Shown: in pieces, positions 9,173-18,642 of the stretch | Layout: each line of letters begins with the position of its first letter | Numbering within the stretch: position 1 is the first letter of the stretch | Assembly (NCBI RefSeq): GCF_900109265.1 | Contig: NZ_FNZM01000008.1 | Location: 310,001-374,000 of the forward strand | Length of the DNA: 64,000 nt | Direction of reading: 5' to 3' | Source: Paraburkholderia tropica | GTDB lineage: Bacteria > Pseudomonadota > Gammaproteobacteria > Burkholderiales > Burkholderiaceae | Program-made: the position numbers and the translations under genes | The notes under the pieces: generated by a model | Told to the model about the DNA's origin: nothing | What the model saw: only the letters and a program-made list of their open reading frames with translations | Database searches by the model: none

Positions 9173-9190
9173 ATGGCGAATACGCCGCGC

Positions 9191-10090
9191 TCAATTCCAG
9201 TCGAGGCCGCCGCCATAGCCGATCAGCAGAATCACGAGACCGAACGCAATGCGATACCACGCGAAGGCCGTGAAATCGTGCGAGGCGACATAGCGCAGCA
9301 GCCAGCGCACGCAGGCGAACGCGCTCACGAACGCGGCCAGAAAACCGACGCCGAAGAGGCCGAGCCAGTCGACCGACAAGGTCTGCCACGTCTTGTGCAG
9401 TTCGTAGAGCGTCGCGCCGAAAATCACCGGAATCGCGAGAAAGAACGAGAACTCGGTGGCGACGCGCCGTTCGAGACCGAACAGCATCGCGCCGATGATG
9501 GTCGAGCCCGAGCGCGACATCCCGGGAATCAGCGCGAAGCATTGCGCACAGCCGACCTTGAACGCGTCGAGCACGGTGATTTCGTCGAGGGAGTTCACGC
9601 GCGCGGGCGTCGCGGTGCTTGCCGTGGTCGCCCCGCTCGCGCCGTCCGCTGCGGCGACGCTCAAGCGCCCACCCGAAGCCGCCGCCGCGCGCCGCCGCCC
9701 TTCCACCCACAGAATGATCACGCCGCCCGCGACGAGCGCGAACGCCACCGGCACGGGCGAGAACAGCATCGACTTGATCGCCTTCTCGAACATCAGGCCG
9801 AGCACGACGGCCGGAATGGTCGCCACGATCACGTTGAGCGCGAAGCGGCGCGCGTCCGGCCGCGAAGGCAGACCGACGACGACGCTGCCGATCTTGCGGC
9901 GGAACTCCCAGCACACGGCGAGGATGGCGCCGAACTGGATCACCACGTCGAAGGTCTTTTCGAACTCGCCGTCGAAGCCGAGCACGCTGCCCACCACGAT
10001 CAGGTGGCCGGTGCTCGACACCGGCAGAAACTCCGTGAGTCCCTCGACGATGCCCAGAATCAGGGCCTTGCAGGTTATCAGCCAGTCCAT
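9191..10090 (-). CDS. uppP: Undecaprenyl-diphosphatase (BacA/UppP)
   Basis: 299 residues, integral inner-membrane enzyme that dephosphorylates undecaprenyl diphosphate to recycle the lipid carrier for peptidoglycan and other envelope polymers; overexpression is known to give bacitracin resistance. Signatures [14 protein letters not shown] (residues 16-29) and [10 protein letters not shown] (roughly 185-200) hold the catalytic Glu, Ser and Arg. The cytoplasmic loop before the second motif carries an Ala/Thr/Ser-rich insertion, making the protein somewhat longer than the usual 265-275 residues. GAGGAG precedes the ATG. Confidence 0.95.
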   Translation of the reverse strand: MDWLITCKALILGIVEGLTEFLPVSSTGHLIVVGSVLGFDGEFEKTFDVVIQFGAILAVCWEFRRKIGSVVVGLPSRPDARRFALNVIVATIPAVVLGLMFEKAIKSMLFSPVPVAFALVAGGVIILWVEGRRRAAAASGGRLSVAAADGASGATTASTATPARVNSLDEITVLDAFKVGCAQCFALIPGMSRSGSTIIGAMLFGLERRVATEFSFFLAIPVIFGATLYELHKTWQTLSVDWLGLFGVGFLAAFVSAFACVRWLLRYVASHDFTAFAWYRIAFGLVILLIGYGGGLDWN

Positions 10091-10182
10091 CCGTTCTCCT
10101 CGCCATTGAGTGCGCCGGACGAGCCGCCAGTCGAATTGTCGAAGCGCGCCCGCCGACGGCTGTGCGGCGGGCGTTTCGTCGC

Positions 10183-10800
10183 TTATTTCTCGACGATCTG
10201 CACGCGTATGCCGTTTGTAAGGATGGTGATTGTACCGGGTTCGTAGTTCACCCCGGCAAACTGGAGTTGATCCGGCTTGAAGGTGTAGACCGGATAGTTG
10301 GTCAGCAACTGCGTCGCCGCCAGCGCGGCCACCGCATTGACCTGCTGCGCGTAGCCGGCGGCGTTGCCCTGCATGTCGACGCTGTCGACCGACGGCGCGC
10401 GCAGCAGCACCGAGCGGCTCGCCGCGTCATAGACCATTTCGCTCGACAGCGTGAACGCGCCGTCGACCGGCTGCTGCATCAGCGGGCTGGCCAGATGCGC
10501 GTCGACACGAATGGCGACGCGGTTGCGGTCCGGCAGCAAGGTCACGACCGGATTCGTCAGCGCAACCTCGAAAAGCTGCTGCACCGAACGGTGATACGGG
10601 AACTTGCGCTGCACCGCTTCCTGCACCTGCTCGCGCGAAAACGTGTAGTGATCGGGGATGAACGGAAAGGTGCCGGTCGCGCAGGCGCCGAGCGACATGG
10701 CCGCGCCGGCAGCGGCGCAGGCCACAAGCAGAAAGGCTCGCCGCGTGGCGCGCGCGGCGCCGGGCGTGGAGGACGGGGCGCGCGGCGCGCGTCGGATCAT
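10183..10800 (-). CDS. DUF1439 family lipoprotein
   Basis: 205 residues. A basic, twin-arginine-containing N-terminus leads to a hydrophobic helix ending in a lipobox (LGAC, Cys40), so the protein is predicted to be a lipoprotein. The rest matches the DUF1439/YceB type: a helix-grip fold expected to bind a hydrophobic ligand, with [16 protein letters not shown] near the start of the mature domain. The frame stays open far upstream, but AAGGAG lies eight bases before the ATG at 10800. Function unknown. Confidence 0.8.
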   Translation of the reverse strand: MIRRAPRAPSSTPGAARATRRAFLLVACAAAGAAMSLGACATGTFPFIPDHYTFSREQVQEAVQRKFPYHRSVQQLFEVALTNPVVTLLPDRNRVAIRVDAHLASPLMQQPVDGAFTLSSEMVYDAASRSVLLRAPSVDSVDMQGNAAGYAQQVNAVAALAATQLLTNYPVYTFKPDQLQFAGVNYEPGTITILTNGIRVQIVEK

Positions 10801-10883
10801 GCGAAATCTCCTTGAGAGACGACTGGGTAACGGCTGGGTAACGGCGGGGTTACGACTGATACATCGCGCAGTCGTGACGGCAT

Positions 10884-11180
10884 TCAGTGCGCGCCGGGCT
10901 GCGTGGCCGCTTCGAGCTGCGCGATCCAGACCAGCGCCTGTTCGCGCGTGTCGCCGCACATGTCCGCCTGCGGTTGCAGCCCGGAGCAGCAGGCGGGGCG
11001 CAGCGGCGAACCGAAGATCCGGCACTGCAGATCGTCGTCGAGCTGGATACAGGGCACGCCCGCCGGCTTGCCTTGGGGCATCCCCGGAATCGGGCTCGAA
11101 ATGGACGGCGCGATACAGCATGCGCCACAACCGGGGCGGCACGCATGTTCGGACGGGGTGACGACAAGACCTGCGCTCAA
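10884..11180 (-). CDS. YkgJ family cysteine cluster protein
   Basis: 98 residues from a TTG start. It contains the cysteine pattern of the YkgJ/UPF0153 family: CRPGCGACC near the N-terminus, then single cysteines in GVPC and QCRIFG, then PACCSG and MCGD, consistent with binding zinc or an Fe-S cluster. The biochemical role is unknown. No ATG lies near the conserved start; TTG at 11180 is preceded by AGGA at a suitable distance. The open frame continues to an ATG at 11264, which would add 28 poorly conserved-looking residues. Confidence 0.75.
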   Translation of the reverse strand: MSAGLVVTPSEHACRPGCGACCIAPSISSPIPGMPQGKPAGVPCIQLDDDLQCRIFGSPLRPACCSGLQPQADMCGDTREQALVWIAQLEAATQPGAH

Positions 11181-11382
11181 CTCGAATTCCTGAATTTCAT
11201 AACTGTACGGGGCCAAAGCAAGGAAAACCGGCCGGAAAATCGTGTTCGCATTGTGCCATCGCAAGCTGCGACCTTTTTACACAAACGTCGGCGACGGCGC
11301 CCTCTTACACTGGATTCATCCGGCGCTGTAAGACGCCCCTCCGGGGACGCCATCCGGCGCGTCATACCCACGAGAATCTCGC

Positions 11383-12768
11383 ATGAGCGACGCCGACCTG
11401 CTCTTCCGCCCCGACCTGCTCGCCAAATACGGCGCAAACGGCCCTCGGTATACGTCCTATCCGACCGCACTTCAGTTCCGCGACGATTTCAATCTCGACG
11501 ATTACCGCCACGCCGCCGAAGATCCCGGCGCGACCGACACCGACCTCTCGCTCTACTTCCACATCCCCTTCTGCGACACCGTCTGCTTCTATTGCGGCTG
11601 CAACAAGGTTGCGACGAAAAACCGCGCCCGCGCGAAACCGTACCTGAAGCAACTGGTGCGCGAGATCGAAATGCAGGCCGCGCTGTTCGACACCAAACGC
11701 CCGGTCTCGCAGTTGCATTGGGGCGGCGGCACGCCCACTTTCCTCTCGCTCGACGAAATGAGCGCGTTGATGGCCGCCACGCGCGAGCACTTCGCGCTGC
11801 GTCTGGACAGCGAAGGCGAATATTCGATCGAAATCGATCCGCGCGAAGCCTCGGCGCGGACCGTCGCGCACCTGCGCCAGCTCGGCTTCAATCGCCTGAG
11901 CCTCGGCGTGCAGGATTTCGATCCGATCGTGCAGGAAGCGGTCAATCGCGTGCAGCCGCTCGACATGACCGTCAACGTGATGAACGCCGCGCGCGAGCAC
12001 GGTTTCGAGTCGATCAGCGTCGACCTGATCTACGGTCTGCCGCACCAGACCGTGCAAAGCTTCCGGCGCACGCTCGACACCATTCTGATGCTCGCGCCCG
12101 ACCGCCTGTCGGTGTTCGGTTATGCGCACATGCCGCAGCTCTTCAAGATGCAGCGGCAGATCGACGCCGCCGCGCTGCCCACGCCCGCCACGCGGCTCGC
12201 GCTGCTGCAACTCGTGGTCGAGCAGCTCACCGACGCGGGCTATGTCTACATCGGCATGGATCACTTCGCGCTGCCCACCGACGAACTCGCCCGCGCCCAG
12301 GCAACGCGCACGCTGCATCGTAATTTCCAGGGCTACAGCACGCGTGCGGACTGCGATCTGATCGGTTTCGGCGCTTCCTCGATCGGCAAGGTCGGCGACG
12401 TCTACGCGCAGAACGCCAAAGAGCTGCCGGCTTACGGCGCGGCCATCGACGCCGGCCGGCTGGCGATCTCGCGCGGCATCCGCCTCAGCGCCGACGACCG
12501 CCTGCGCCGCGACATCATCACCGAGCTGATGTGCAATCTGGAACTGCGTTTCGACGAATTCGAGGCCGCTTACGGCGTGCGCTTCCTGAGTGCCTTCGCG
12601 CCCGAACTGGAGCGCCTGCGCGGCTTCGAGGCCGACGGTCTGGTGGCGCGCAGCTCGAACCGGCTCGACGTGCTGCCCGCCGGGCGCATGTTCGTGCGCA
12701 ACATCGCGATGGTGTTCGACCACTATCTGGGCACGCAGCCGATGGAGCGGTTTTCGCGCACGGTTTGA
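11383..12768 (+). CDS. hemN: Oxygen-independent coproporphyrinogen III oxidase
   Basis: 461 residues, radical-SAM enzyme that oxidatively decarboxylates coproporphyrinogen III to protoporphyrinogen IX without oxygen, in cytoplasmic haem synthesis. The cluster motif is HIPFCDTVCFYCGC with Cys64, Cys68 and Cys71, followed by the extra cysteine of HemN. Further family features are the YTSYPTALQF start, HWGGGTPTFL and SLGVQDFDP. The full-length C-terminal domain separates it from HemW-type proteins. I looked for an FNR/ANR box (TTGAT-N4-ATCAA) upstream and found none. Confidence 0.94.
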   Translation: MSDADLLFRPDLLAKYGANGPRYTSYPTALQFRDDFNLDDYRHAAEDPGATDTDLSLYFHIPFCDTVCFYCGCNKVATKNRARAKPYLKQLVREIEMQAALFDTKRPVSQLHWGGGTPTFLSLDEMSALMAATREHFALRLDSEGEYSIEIDPREASARTVAHLRQLGFNRLSLGVQDFDPIVQEAVNRVQPLDMTVNVMNAAREHGFESISVDLIYGLPHQTVQSFRRTLDTILMLAPDRLSVFGYAHMPQLFKMQRQIDAAALPTPATRLALLQLVVEQLTDAGYVYIGMDHFALPTDELARAQATRTLHRNFQGYSTRADCDLIGFGASSIGKVGDVYAQNAKELPAYGAAIDAGRLAISRGIRLSADDRLRRDIITELMCNLELRFDEFEAAYGVRFLSAFAPELERLRGFEADGLVARSSNRLDVLPAGRMFVRNIAMVFDHYLGTQPMERFSRTV

Positions 12769-12809
12769 GGGCGATCTTGCCGCGCCTGACTACGCCTCAC
12801 GTCAGCAAG

Positions 12810-12838
12810 TTGCCTGCGGCGCCGATTTGCGTCATAAT
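12810..12838 (+). promoter_or_regulatory. Promoter of tRNA-Leu
   Basis: TTGCCT (12810-12815), a 17-base spacer and CATAAT (12833-12838), about 40 bases before the tRNA. Sequence prediction. Confidence 0.5.
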
Positions 12839-12881
12839 TTACGGCTACTTCGCGTGTCTGTCCTGCAGACCCCCGAAAACT

Positions 12882-12966
12882 GCCTCGGTGGTGAAATTGG
12901 TAGACGCGCCGGACTCAAAATCCGGTTCCGAAAGGAGTGCCGGTTCGATTCCGGCCCGAGGCACCA
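12882..12966 (+). tRNA. tRNA-Leu(CAA)
   Basis: An 85-base class II tRNA. The acceptor stem GCCTCGG/CCGAGGC, the anticodon stem CCGGA/TCCGG around CTCAAAA (anticodon CAA), a long variable arm, the T loop GGTTCGATTCC and an encoded CCA (12964-12966) are all visible. Confidence 0.95.
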
Positions 12967-12976
12967 GAATCCACGC

Positions 12977-13004
12977 ACAAAGCCCCGCTCTCGCGGGGCT
13001 TTGT
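12977..13004. terminator. Hairpin terminator after tRNA-Leu
   Basis: A perfect 12-bp stem, ACAAAGCCCCGC (12977-12988) with 12993-13004, and a TCTC loop. It lies between tRNA-Leu and the convergent poxB-type gene and can serve both. Confidence 0.8.
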
Positions 13005-13023
13005 CGTTTCTGCGGCGGCGCGT

Positions 13024-14742
13024 TCAGCGCAGATTCGTCTGCGCCAGTTCCACGACCTCGTCGCCACGGCCGCTCAGCACCGCGCGCAGCATGTACAGAC
13101 TGAAGCCCTTCGCCTGCGCCCATTGCAGCTTGGGCGGCATCGCGAGCTCGTGCTTCGTCGTCACCACGTCGACGAGCGCCGGGCCGTCGTGCGAGAACGC
13201 CGCGCGCAGCGCGTCGTCGAGCGCTTCCGAGGTTTCCACGCGCACGCTGAAAATCCCCGCGCCCCTGGCGATATCGGCGAAATTGGTCGCGATGAGATCC
13301 GTGCCCGTCTCCAGATAGCCGCCCGCCTTCATCTCCATTGCCACGAACCCGAGCGAGCTGTTGTTCAGGACAACGATCTTGATCGGCAAATCGAGCTGGC
13401 GCGCGGAAAGAATATCGCCCATCAGCATCGAGAGGCCGCCGTCGCCGGACAGCGAAATCACCTGGCGTCCGGCGTGCGCGGCCTGCGCGCCGAGCGCCTG
13501 CGGCATCGCGTTCGCCATCGAGCCGTGATTGAACGAGCCGTGCAGACGGCGGCGTCCGTTCATCGTCAGATAGCGCGCGGCCCAGAGCGTGGGCGTGCCG
13601 ACATCGACGGCGAAGATCGCATCGGGCTCGGCGAGCGCATCGACGCGCGCGGCCACGTATTGCGGATGCAGCGGCTTGCCCGCGGGCGCCGGACGCGCGA
13701 GGTCGTCGAGACTCTTGCGCGCGTCGGCGTAATGCGCACGCGCACGCTCGAGAAAGCGGCGATCGGTCTTGCGCGTGAGCTTCGGCGCGAGCGCCCGCAA
13801 GGTCTCGCGCACATCGCCGACGAGGCCGAGCGTGAGCGGCGCGCGCTTGCCGAGCGCCGCGGCGTCGCGATCGATCTGCACGATGTTCGCGTCGGCGGGA
13901 TAGAAGTTGCGGTACGGAAAGTCGGTGCCCAGCATCACCAGCGTGTCGCACGACATCATCGCGTGATAGCCCGAGCTGAAGCCGATCAGCCCGGTCATGC
14001 CCACGTCGAACGGGTTATCCCATTCGACGTATTGCTTGCCGCGCAGCGCATGCACGGTCGGTGCGCCGAGCGCATCGGCGAACGCCACCACTTCGTCGTG
14101 CGCGCCCTTGCAGCCGCTGCCGCACAACAGCGTGACGGCGTCCGAGCGATTGAGCAGATCGGCGAGCCGGTCGATGTCCGCCGACGAGGGCAGCGTCGCG
14201 GGCCGCGACGTCTGCGCCCAGGTCGGATCCTCCTCGGGCGCGTCGAGCAGCGCCACGTCGCCCGGCAGCACGATCACCGCGACGCCCTTCTGGTCGATCG
14301 CCGTGCGCAGCGCCGTGTCGAGCACGCGGGGAAACTGCGAGGCGTTCGTCACGAGTTCGACGTAGTGCGCGCATTCGCGGAACAGTTCGGTCGGATGCGT
14401 TTCCTGAAAGTAGCCGAGGCCGATTTCCGTCGACGGAATGTGCGCGGCGATCGCGAGCACGGGCGCGCGGTTGCGGTGCGCGTCGTAGAGTCCGTTGATC
14501 AGATGCAGGTTGCCGGGACCGCAACTGCCCGCGCAGACCGCGAGCCGGCCGGTCGCGGCGGCTTCGGCGCCGGCCGCGAAGGCGGCCACTTCCTCGTGAC
14601 GCGTGTGCATCCAGCGGATCGTGCCGAGTTTGCGCAAGCTGGCCGACAGCCCGTTCAGGCTGTCGCCGGTGACGCCCCAGATGCGTTCCACGCCGACTGC
14701 TTCGAGTGTCTTCGCCAGATGATCCGCGATCGTCTTCGCCAT
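13024..14742 (-). CDS. poxB: Ubiquinone-dependent pyruvate dehydrogenase (pyruvate oxidase type)
   Basis: 572 residues, thiamine-diphosphate/FAD enzyme family. PoxB is a peripheral membrane protein that decarboxylates pyruvate to acetate and CO2 and passes electrons to ubiquinone. The N-terminal domain has the ThDP activating Glu in [12 protein letters not shown] (about residues 46-57). The C-terminal ThDP/Mg motif starts GDGGLSML (about 433) and ends VLNNSSLGF. The length matches E. coli PoxB (572). The C-terminal region could supply lipid binding as in E. coli. Close relatives (acetolactate synthase, oxalyl-CoA decarboxylase) are less likely. Confidence 0.9.
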   Translation of the reverse strand: MAKTIADHLAKTLEAVGVERIWGVTGDSLNGLSASLRKLGTIRWMHTRHEEVAAFAAGAEAAATGRLAVCAGSCGPGNLHLINGLYDAHRNRAPVLAIAAHIPSTEIGLGYFQETHPTELFRECAHYVELVTNASQFPRVLDTALRTAIDQKGVAVIVLPGDVALLDAPEEDPTWAQTSRPATLPSSADIDRLADLLNRSDAVTLLCGSGCKGAHDEVVAFADALGAPTVHALRGKQYVEWDNPFDVGMTGLIGFSSGYHAMMSCDTLVMLGTDFPYRNFYPADANIVQIDRDAAALGKRAPLTLGLVGDVRETLRALAPKLTRKTDRRFLERARAHYADARKSLDDLARPAPAGKPLHPQYVAARVDALAEPDAIFAVDVGTPTLWAARYLTMNGRRRLHGSFNHGSMANAMPQALGAQAAHAGRQVISLSGDGGLSMLMGDILSARQLDLPIKIVVLNNSSLGFVAMEMKAGGYLETGTDLIATNFADIARGAGIFSVRVETSEALDDALRAAFSHDGPALVDVVTTKHELAMPPKLQWAQAKGFSLYMLRAVLSGRGDEVVELAQTNLR

Positions 14743-15059
14743 ACTGTCCTCCGTATCGGTTGCCGCGCGCAGCGGCCAGCGCGCGGTGCCGGGCGCGCTA
14801 CGCTCGAGAAAAGGGGGAATGTGAACGGGCTACGGAGGCCGCCGCGCGGGGCGCGGCGCGTACCGGTTCATCGCGGTACGTTACGCCATCCGCGCAAAAC
14901 ACGTCGTTAAGCGAACAGCATCGCAAGCGAATTCGACAGTGGCTGCAAGGCGGTCGTCATCTTCGGGAGCGCGTAAGAAAACGGCGCAGCGGCGCGCAGT
15001 CGCTAAAATGCTGCGGTTTGCAGCAGCCCTCAGCCGTTTTCCGCCGCCAGCGTCACGTC
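14743..15059. other. Divergent intergenic region
   Basis: About 315 bases between the divergent poxB-type gene and the pseudouridine synthase. It is GC-rich, and no RNA gene or clear promoter pair was identified. Confidence 0.4.
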
Positions 15060-15767
15060 ATGAATCTCGAAAGCATTCTCTTCACCCAGGGCTTCGGCTC
15101 GCGCCGCCAGTGCCGCTCGCTCGTCGCGGAAGGACGCGTCGCCGTCGCGGGCGCGCCGTGCGACGACCCGGGCGCCGACTTCGACACCGAAGGGCTCGTG
15201 TTCAGCGTCGACGGCGCCGAATGGCCGTTCCACGCGCAGGCGTATGTCGTGCTGAACAAGCCCGCGGGCTACGAATGCTCGCGCGATCCGCAGCATCATC
15301 TGAGCGTGTTTCACCTGCTGCCGCCGCCATTCGCCGCGCGCAACGTGCAGTGCGTGGGCCGGCTCGATCAGGACACGACCGGCCTCCTGCTGCTCTCCGA
15401 CGACGGCCAGTTCGTGCACGCCTTCACGTCGCCGAAGCGCAAGGTGCCGAAGCTCTACATCGCGACCACGAAGCACCCGATCGACGACACGCAGTTGAAC
15501 GCGCTGCGCGAAGGCGTGCTGCTGCACGGCGAGCGCGAGCCCAGCGCGGCGGTCTCGGCGCAGGCGCGCGGCGAGCACACGCTCGAACTGAGCGTGCTCG
15601 AAGGCAAATATCACCAGGTCAAGCGCATGGTGGCGGCGGCCGGCAACCGCGTGGAGGCGCTGCATCGCGAGCGGATCGGCGGCTACGCGCTGCCCGACGA
15701 TCTCGCGCCGGGCACCTGGCGCTGGCTCGATGCCGCCGCGCTCGACGCACTGCGCAACAAGGGGTAA
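15060..15767 (+). CDS. rsuA: 16S rRNA pseudouridine synthase, RsuA type
   Basis: 235 residues. An N-terminal S4-like RNA-binding domain (GFGSRRQCRSLVAEGRVAV, about residues 11-30) precedes the RsuA/RluB catalytic core. The motif GRLDQDTTGLLLLSDDG carries the catalytic Asp103, and KYHQVKRM (about 188) is the usual C-terminal signature. The likely target is U516 of 16S rRNA, inferred from the S4-domain architecture. The frame is open upstream of 15060, but MNLESILFTQGF is the family-type start. Confidence 0.87.
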   Translation: MNLESILFTQGFGSRRQCRSLVAEGRVAVAGAPCDDPGADFDTEGLVFSVDGAEWPFHAQAYVVLNKPAGYECSRDPQHHLSVFHLLPPPFAARNVQCVGRLDQDTTGLLLLSDDGQFVHAFTSPKRKVPKLYIATTKHPIDDTQLNALREGVLLHGEREPSAAVSAQARGEHTLELSVLEGKYHQVKRMVAAAGNRVEALHRERIGGYALPDDLAPGTWRWLDAAALDALRNKG

Positions 15768-15877
15768 ACCACAGGCGCGCCCGCGCCGCCCCGCCGCTCG
15801 GAGCGTTGCCCCGCATGGGCGCGCGAAACGGCCCCTTTTTTGCCGCGCCGCAGCATGCTGTTGCTGACAAAGCGCCC

Positions 15878-15883
15878 TATACT
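15878..15883 (+). promoter_or_regulatory. Possible -10 box for the small membrane protein
   Basis: TATACT lies 40 bases before the ATG of the 62-residue membrane protein, but no matching -35 box stands at normal spacing. Weak. Confidence 0.25.
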
Positions 15884-15922
15884 CGTTTAAACAACGATTA
15901 CAAGTTGCAAGGAGGGGGCATC

Positions 15923-16111
15923 ATGATCATCAACGGCACATACGACATTCCAATCGTGTTGATGCTTTTCGTGGGACTGGGGGCGATCCTGATCGGTGGC
16001 CTGCTGGCGTGGATGCATTTGCGGCATCGCTATCATCCGAACCTGATCGGCGCGCTGATCGGCGCCCTGTTCTGCTTCCTCCTGCTCGAGGCGCTGCCGG
16101 CCATCACGTGA
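15923..16111 (+). CDS. Small membrane protein of unknown function
   Basis: 62 residues with a very strong ribosome-binding site (AAGGAGGGGG) ahead of the ATG. There are two predicted membrane helices, IPIVLMLFVGLGAILIGGLL (about residues 9-28) and LIGALIGALFCFLLLEALPA (about 41-60), separated by a basic His/Arg turn (HLRHRYHPN). This helical-hairpin layout suits an inner-membrane small protein. No family recognised. Confidence 0.7.
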   Translation: MIINGTYDIPIVLMLFVGLGAILIGGLLAWMHLRHRYHPNLIGALIGALFCFLLLEALPAIT

Positions 16112-16142
16112 ACGGCACGCTTGCGCCATGCCGCCCGCCCGC

Positions 16143-17132
16143 TCACGGGCGCGGCGGTAGCGTGCGCAGGAACGCATCCACGTCGGGGTAACGCAGGCGC
16201 ACGCGCAATTCGCGCTTCAGGCGCGCATTGTCGAGCCGCCGCGACTCCCGCATGAACGAGAGCAGGACCGGATCGAGCTCGCGCTCCGCCTGCGCGCGGC
16301 TGACGCGCGGCGCTCGCGCGAGGCCGAACGCATCGGCGACCCGGTCGAAATACGTCCCCATTTTCATTTCGCTATCGTCCGACGCGTGGATCACACGCGC
16401 CGAGCGTCCGTGCGTGGCGAGCCGCAGCATGATGGCCGCCAGATCGTCGGCGTGGATGTGGCTCGTGTAGACGTCGTCGGCGTCGAGCAGCGCCGGCGTG
16501 CGTTTCTCCAGCCGGGCGAGCGGCAGGCGCGTCGCCGCGTAAATGCCCGGAATGCGCGCGATGGTGGCGCTCATCGCGCCGCGCGCCGTCGCCCGCCGCA
16601 GCAGCCGCTCGGCGGCCACGCGTCGCTTGGCGCGGGCGTTCGCGGGCCGCGGAGCGCGGGTTTCGTCGATGCGCGCGCCGCCGCAATCGCCGTAAACACC
16701 GGTCGTGCTCGCGTACACCAGCCGGGGCCGCGCAGGGGTCGCGCGAGAGGCTCGCCCGGTACGCTCGGGTACAATGGAGGTCGCTTGTCCGGCCGTTGCG
16801 GGCCGCGCCGCGGAACGTCGCCGCGCCTTGAGCGCCGCGACCAGGCGCCGCGTGCGCAGGTCGCCATCGCCGTCTTTCGGAGGCGGCGCGAGGTGCAGCA
16901 CGACGTCCGCCAGCCCGGCAAGGCGCGCAAGACTCGCGCGTGCGTCCAGGTCGCCCGCCACGGGTGTGGCACCCGCGGCACGCAGGATGTCGGCGCGCTC
17001 GGCGCGACGCGCGAGCGCAAACACACGCGGGCGTGCGGGCCGCGCACGCAACTGGTCGACACAGCGCAGACCGACGTCGCCGCTGCCGACGATGAGAATG
17101 CGCGCACGGCGCAGATTTCGTGTGGCAATCAT
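16143..17132 (-). CDS. NAD-dependent epimerase/dehydratase family protein
   Basis: 329 residues, extended short-chain dehydrogenase-like. The N-terminal Rossmann motif is VGSGDVG (about residues 15-21); a Thr-Thr-Gly-Val-Tyr stretch follows at about 142-148, where the usual Tyr sits in VYGD. I do not see the canonical YxxxK with Lys four residues on (the sequence is YGDCGG), so catalysis may differ or be lost. An Arg/Ala-rich insertion (about 107-133) interrupts the core. Resembles the Burkholderiales NAD(P)-binding 'SDR family' proteins; substrate unknown. Confidence 0.75.
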   Translation of the reverse strand: MIATRNLRRARILIVGSGDVGLRCVDQLRARPARPRVFALARRAERADILRAAGATPVAGDLDARASLARLAGLADVVLHLAPPPKDGDGDLRTRRLVAALKARRRSAARPATAGQATSIVPERTGRASRATPARPRLVYASTTGVYGDCGGARIDETRAPRPANARAKRRVAAERLLRRATARGAMSATIARIPGIYAATRLPLARLEKRTPALLDADDVYTSHIHADDLAAIMLRLATHGRSARVIHASDDSEMKMGTYFDRVADAFGLARAPRVSRAQAERELDPVLLSFMRESRRLDNARLKRELRVRLRYPDVDAFLRTLPPRP

Positions 17133-17224
17133 GGTGGAACCATTTTAGCCGCCGAGGCACGGATGCGAGGGCACCGCTCCACCCCACGCTCCGGATTACC
17201 GATCACAGACTGGCTTTCTCGAAC

Positions 17225-18256
17225 ATGGCATTCAACGTAACGCTCAAGCAAAGCGGCCGGACCTTCCAGGTCGAACCCGACGAACCCATCCTCAACGCGG
17301 CGCTGCGTCAAGGCGTCGGCTTGCCCTACGGCTGCAAGAACGGCGCCTGCGGCTCGTGCAAGGGCACGGTCTGCAGCGGCGAAGTCGAGCAGCGCGCGCA
17401 CGCGGCGTCGGCACTGTCGAACGACGAGCGCACGCGCGGCATGGCGCTGTTCTGCTGCGCGACGGCGCAGACCGACCTCGAAATCGACATCCGCGAAGTG
17501 GCGGGCGTCGGCGACATGCAGGTGCGCAAGCTGCCCACCCGCATCGCCGCGATCGAGCGCAAGGCCGACGACGTCATCGTGCTCAGGCTGCAACTGCCCG
17601 CCAACGAGCGCCTCCAGTATCTGGCCGGCCAGTACCTCGAATTCATCCTCAAGGACGGCACGCGCCGCTGCTACTCGATGGCGAGCGCCCCGCACGAGGA
17701 AGGTCCGCTGGAACTGCACATCCGCCACATGCCCGGCGGCAAGTTCACCGACCACGTCTTCACGCAGATGAAAGAGCGCGACATCCTGCGCTTCGAAGCG
17801 CCGCTCGGCACCTTCTTCCTGCGCGAGGATTCGGACAAGCCCATCGTGCTGCTCGCGTCGGGCACCGGCTTCGCGCCGCTCAAGGCGATCGTCGAGCACG
17901 CGGTTCACAAGAACCTGAACCGCCCGATGACGCTCTACTGGGGCGCGCGCCAGAAGAAGGACCTGTATCTGCTGGAACTCGCCGAGCAGTGGGCGAAGGA
18001 CATCCCGAACTTCCGCTTCGTGCCGGTGCTCTCCGAGCCCGCCGCGGAGGACGCCTGGACCGGCCGCACGGGCTTCGTGCACCGCGCCGTGATCGAGGAT
18101 CTGGCCGATCTGTCCGGCCATCAGGTCTACGCGTGCGGCGCGCCGGTGATGGTCGAGTCGGCGCAGCGCGATTTCACGCAGCATCACGGCCTGCCCGAAG
18201 ACGAGTTCTACGCGGACTCGTTCACGAGCGCCGCCGACCTCGCGAATCCGGTCTAA
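17225..18256 (+). CDS. 2Fe-2S ferredoxin-type NAD(P)H oxidoreductase
   Basis: 343 residues. An N-terminal plant-type ferredoxin domain has the cluster motif PYGCKNGACGSCKG with the last Cys in LFCCAT. An FAD-binding ferredoxin-reductase domain follows (RCYSMASAPHEEG, typical RxYS motif), then an NAD-binding domain (LLASGTGFAPLKAI). This is the layout of CDP-6-deoxy-delta-3,4-glucoseen reductase and phenol-hydroxylase reductase proteins, which pass electrons from NAD(P)H through FAD to a partner oxygenase or dehydratase. No partner gene is adjacent. MAFNVTLKQSG at 17225 is the family start. Confidence 0.85.
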   Translation: MAFNVTLKQSGRTFQVEPDEPILNAALRQGVGLPYGCKNGACGSCKGTVCSGEVEQRAHAASALSNDERTRGMALFCCATAQTDLEIDIREVAGVGDMQVRKLPTRIAAIERKADDVIVLRLQLPANERLQYLAGQYLEFILKDGTRRCYSMASAPHEEGPLELHIRHMPGGKFTDHVFTQMKERDILRFEAPLGTFFLREDSDKPIVLLASGTGFAPLKAIVEHAVHKNLNRPMTLYWGARQKKDLYLLELAEQWAKDIPNFRFVPVLSEPAAEDAWTGRTGFVHRAVIEDLADLSGHQVYACGAPVMVESAQRDFTQHHGLPEDEFYADSFTSAADLANPV

Positions 18257-18400
18257 ACGCCTGCCGATGCGCGCGTAACGGCTCGTTGCGCGCGCAATTC
18301 CGCGCAATCCGGCCCAATCCCGCGGGTCCGGCGGCCCGCCGCCGCGGCCGCCATCACGAAAAATTCTTCGGCCGATCGGCGAGATTCGGCACATTGATGG

Positions 18401-18430
18401 TTTACATCGCCGTTCGGCTTGTCGTATTCT
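18401..18430 (+). promoter_or_regulatory. Sigma-70 promoter ahead of leader peptide
   Basis: TTTACA (18401-18406), an 18-base spacer and TATTCT (18425-18430). Transcription about eight bases later would begin at, or next to, the A of the leader ATG at 18438, so the leader may be translated from a leaderless message. Confidence 0.5.
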
Positions 18431-18437
18431 TGCGCCC

Positions 18438-18488
18438 ATGAACCGCCTCCTGTCCGCTCTCCGACGTCGCCGCTCGCCCCACCTTTAG
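18438..18488 (+). CDS. Candidate arginine-rich leader peptide
   Basis: A 16-codon frame ([16 protein letters not shown]) with four consecutive Arg codons (CGA CGT CGC CGC, codons 9-12) and one earlier Arg. It has no ribosome-binding site, but a promoter is placed so that the RNA could start at the ATG. A rho-independent terminator follows 60 bases after the stop, then an acetylornithine-transaminase-type gene. This is the arrangement of an amino-acid attenuator, though I could not find a strong alternative (antiterminator) pairing, only a 5-bp CTGGC/GCCAG match. It could instead be part of a short standalone RNA. Confidence 0.45.
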   Translation: MNRLLSALRRRRSPHL

Positions 18489-18549
18489 GGCCTGGCTTAG
18501 TTACGGACGCGCGTTGCATCGTTCAACGCACAGGAAAGTTCGAATCACG

Positions 18550-18583
18550 AAAGCCACGGCCAGTCCGTGGCTTTTTGTTTTTC
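18550..18583 (+). terminator. Intrinsic terminator between leader and aminotransferase
   Basis: A 10-bp perfect stem, AAAGCCACGG (18550-18559) with 18565-18574, a CCAGT loop and a TTTTTGTTTTTC tail. It lies 60 bases upstream of the aminotransferase start and reads in the same direction. Confidence 0.8.
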
Positions 18584-18642
18584 TGCCGTTCCATTCACCT
18601 GTTCTCAACCCTTTTTGCAGCCCCAGCGCGGAGCCCGTTGCC

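Noticed and set aside
11181..11382. FNR/ANR box upstream of hemN
   Set aside because: Searched for TTGAT-N4-ATCAA and near matches; none found.
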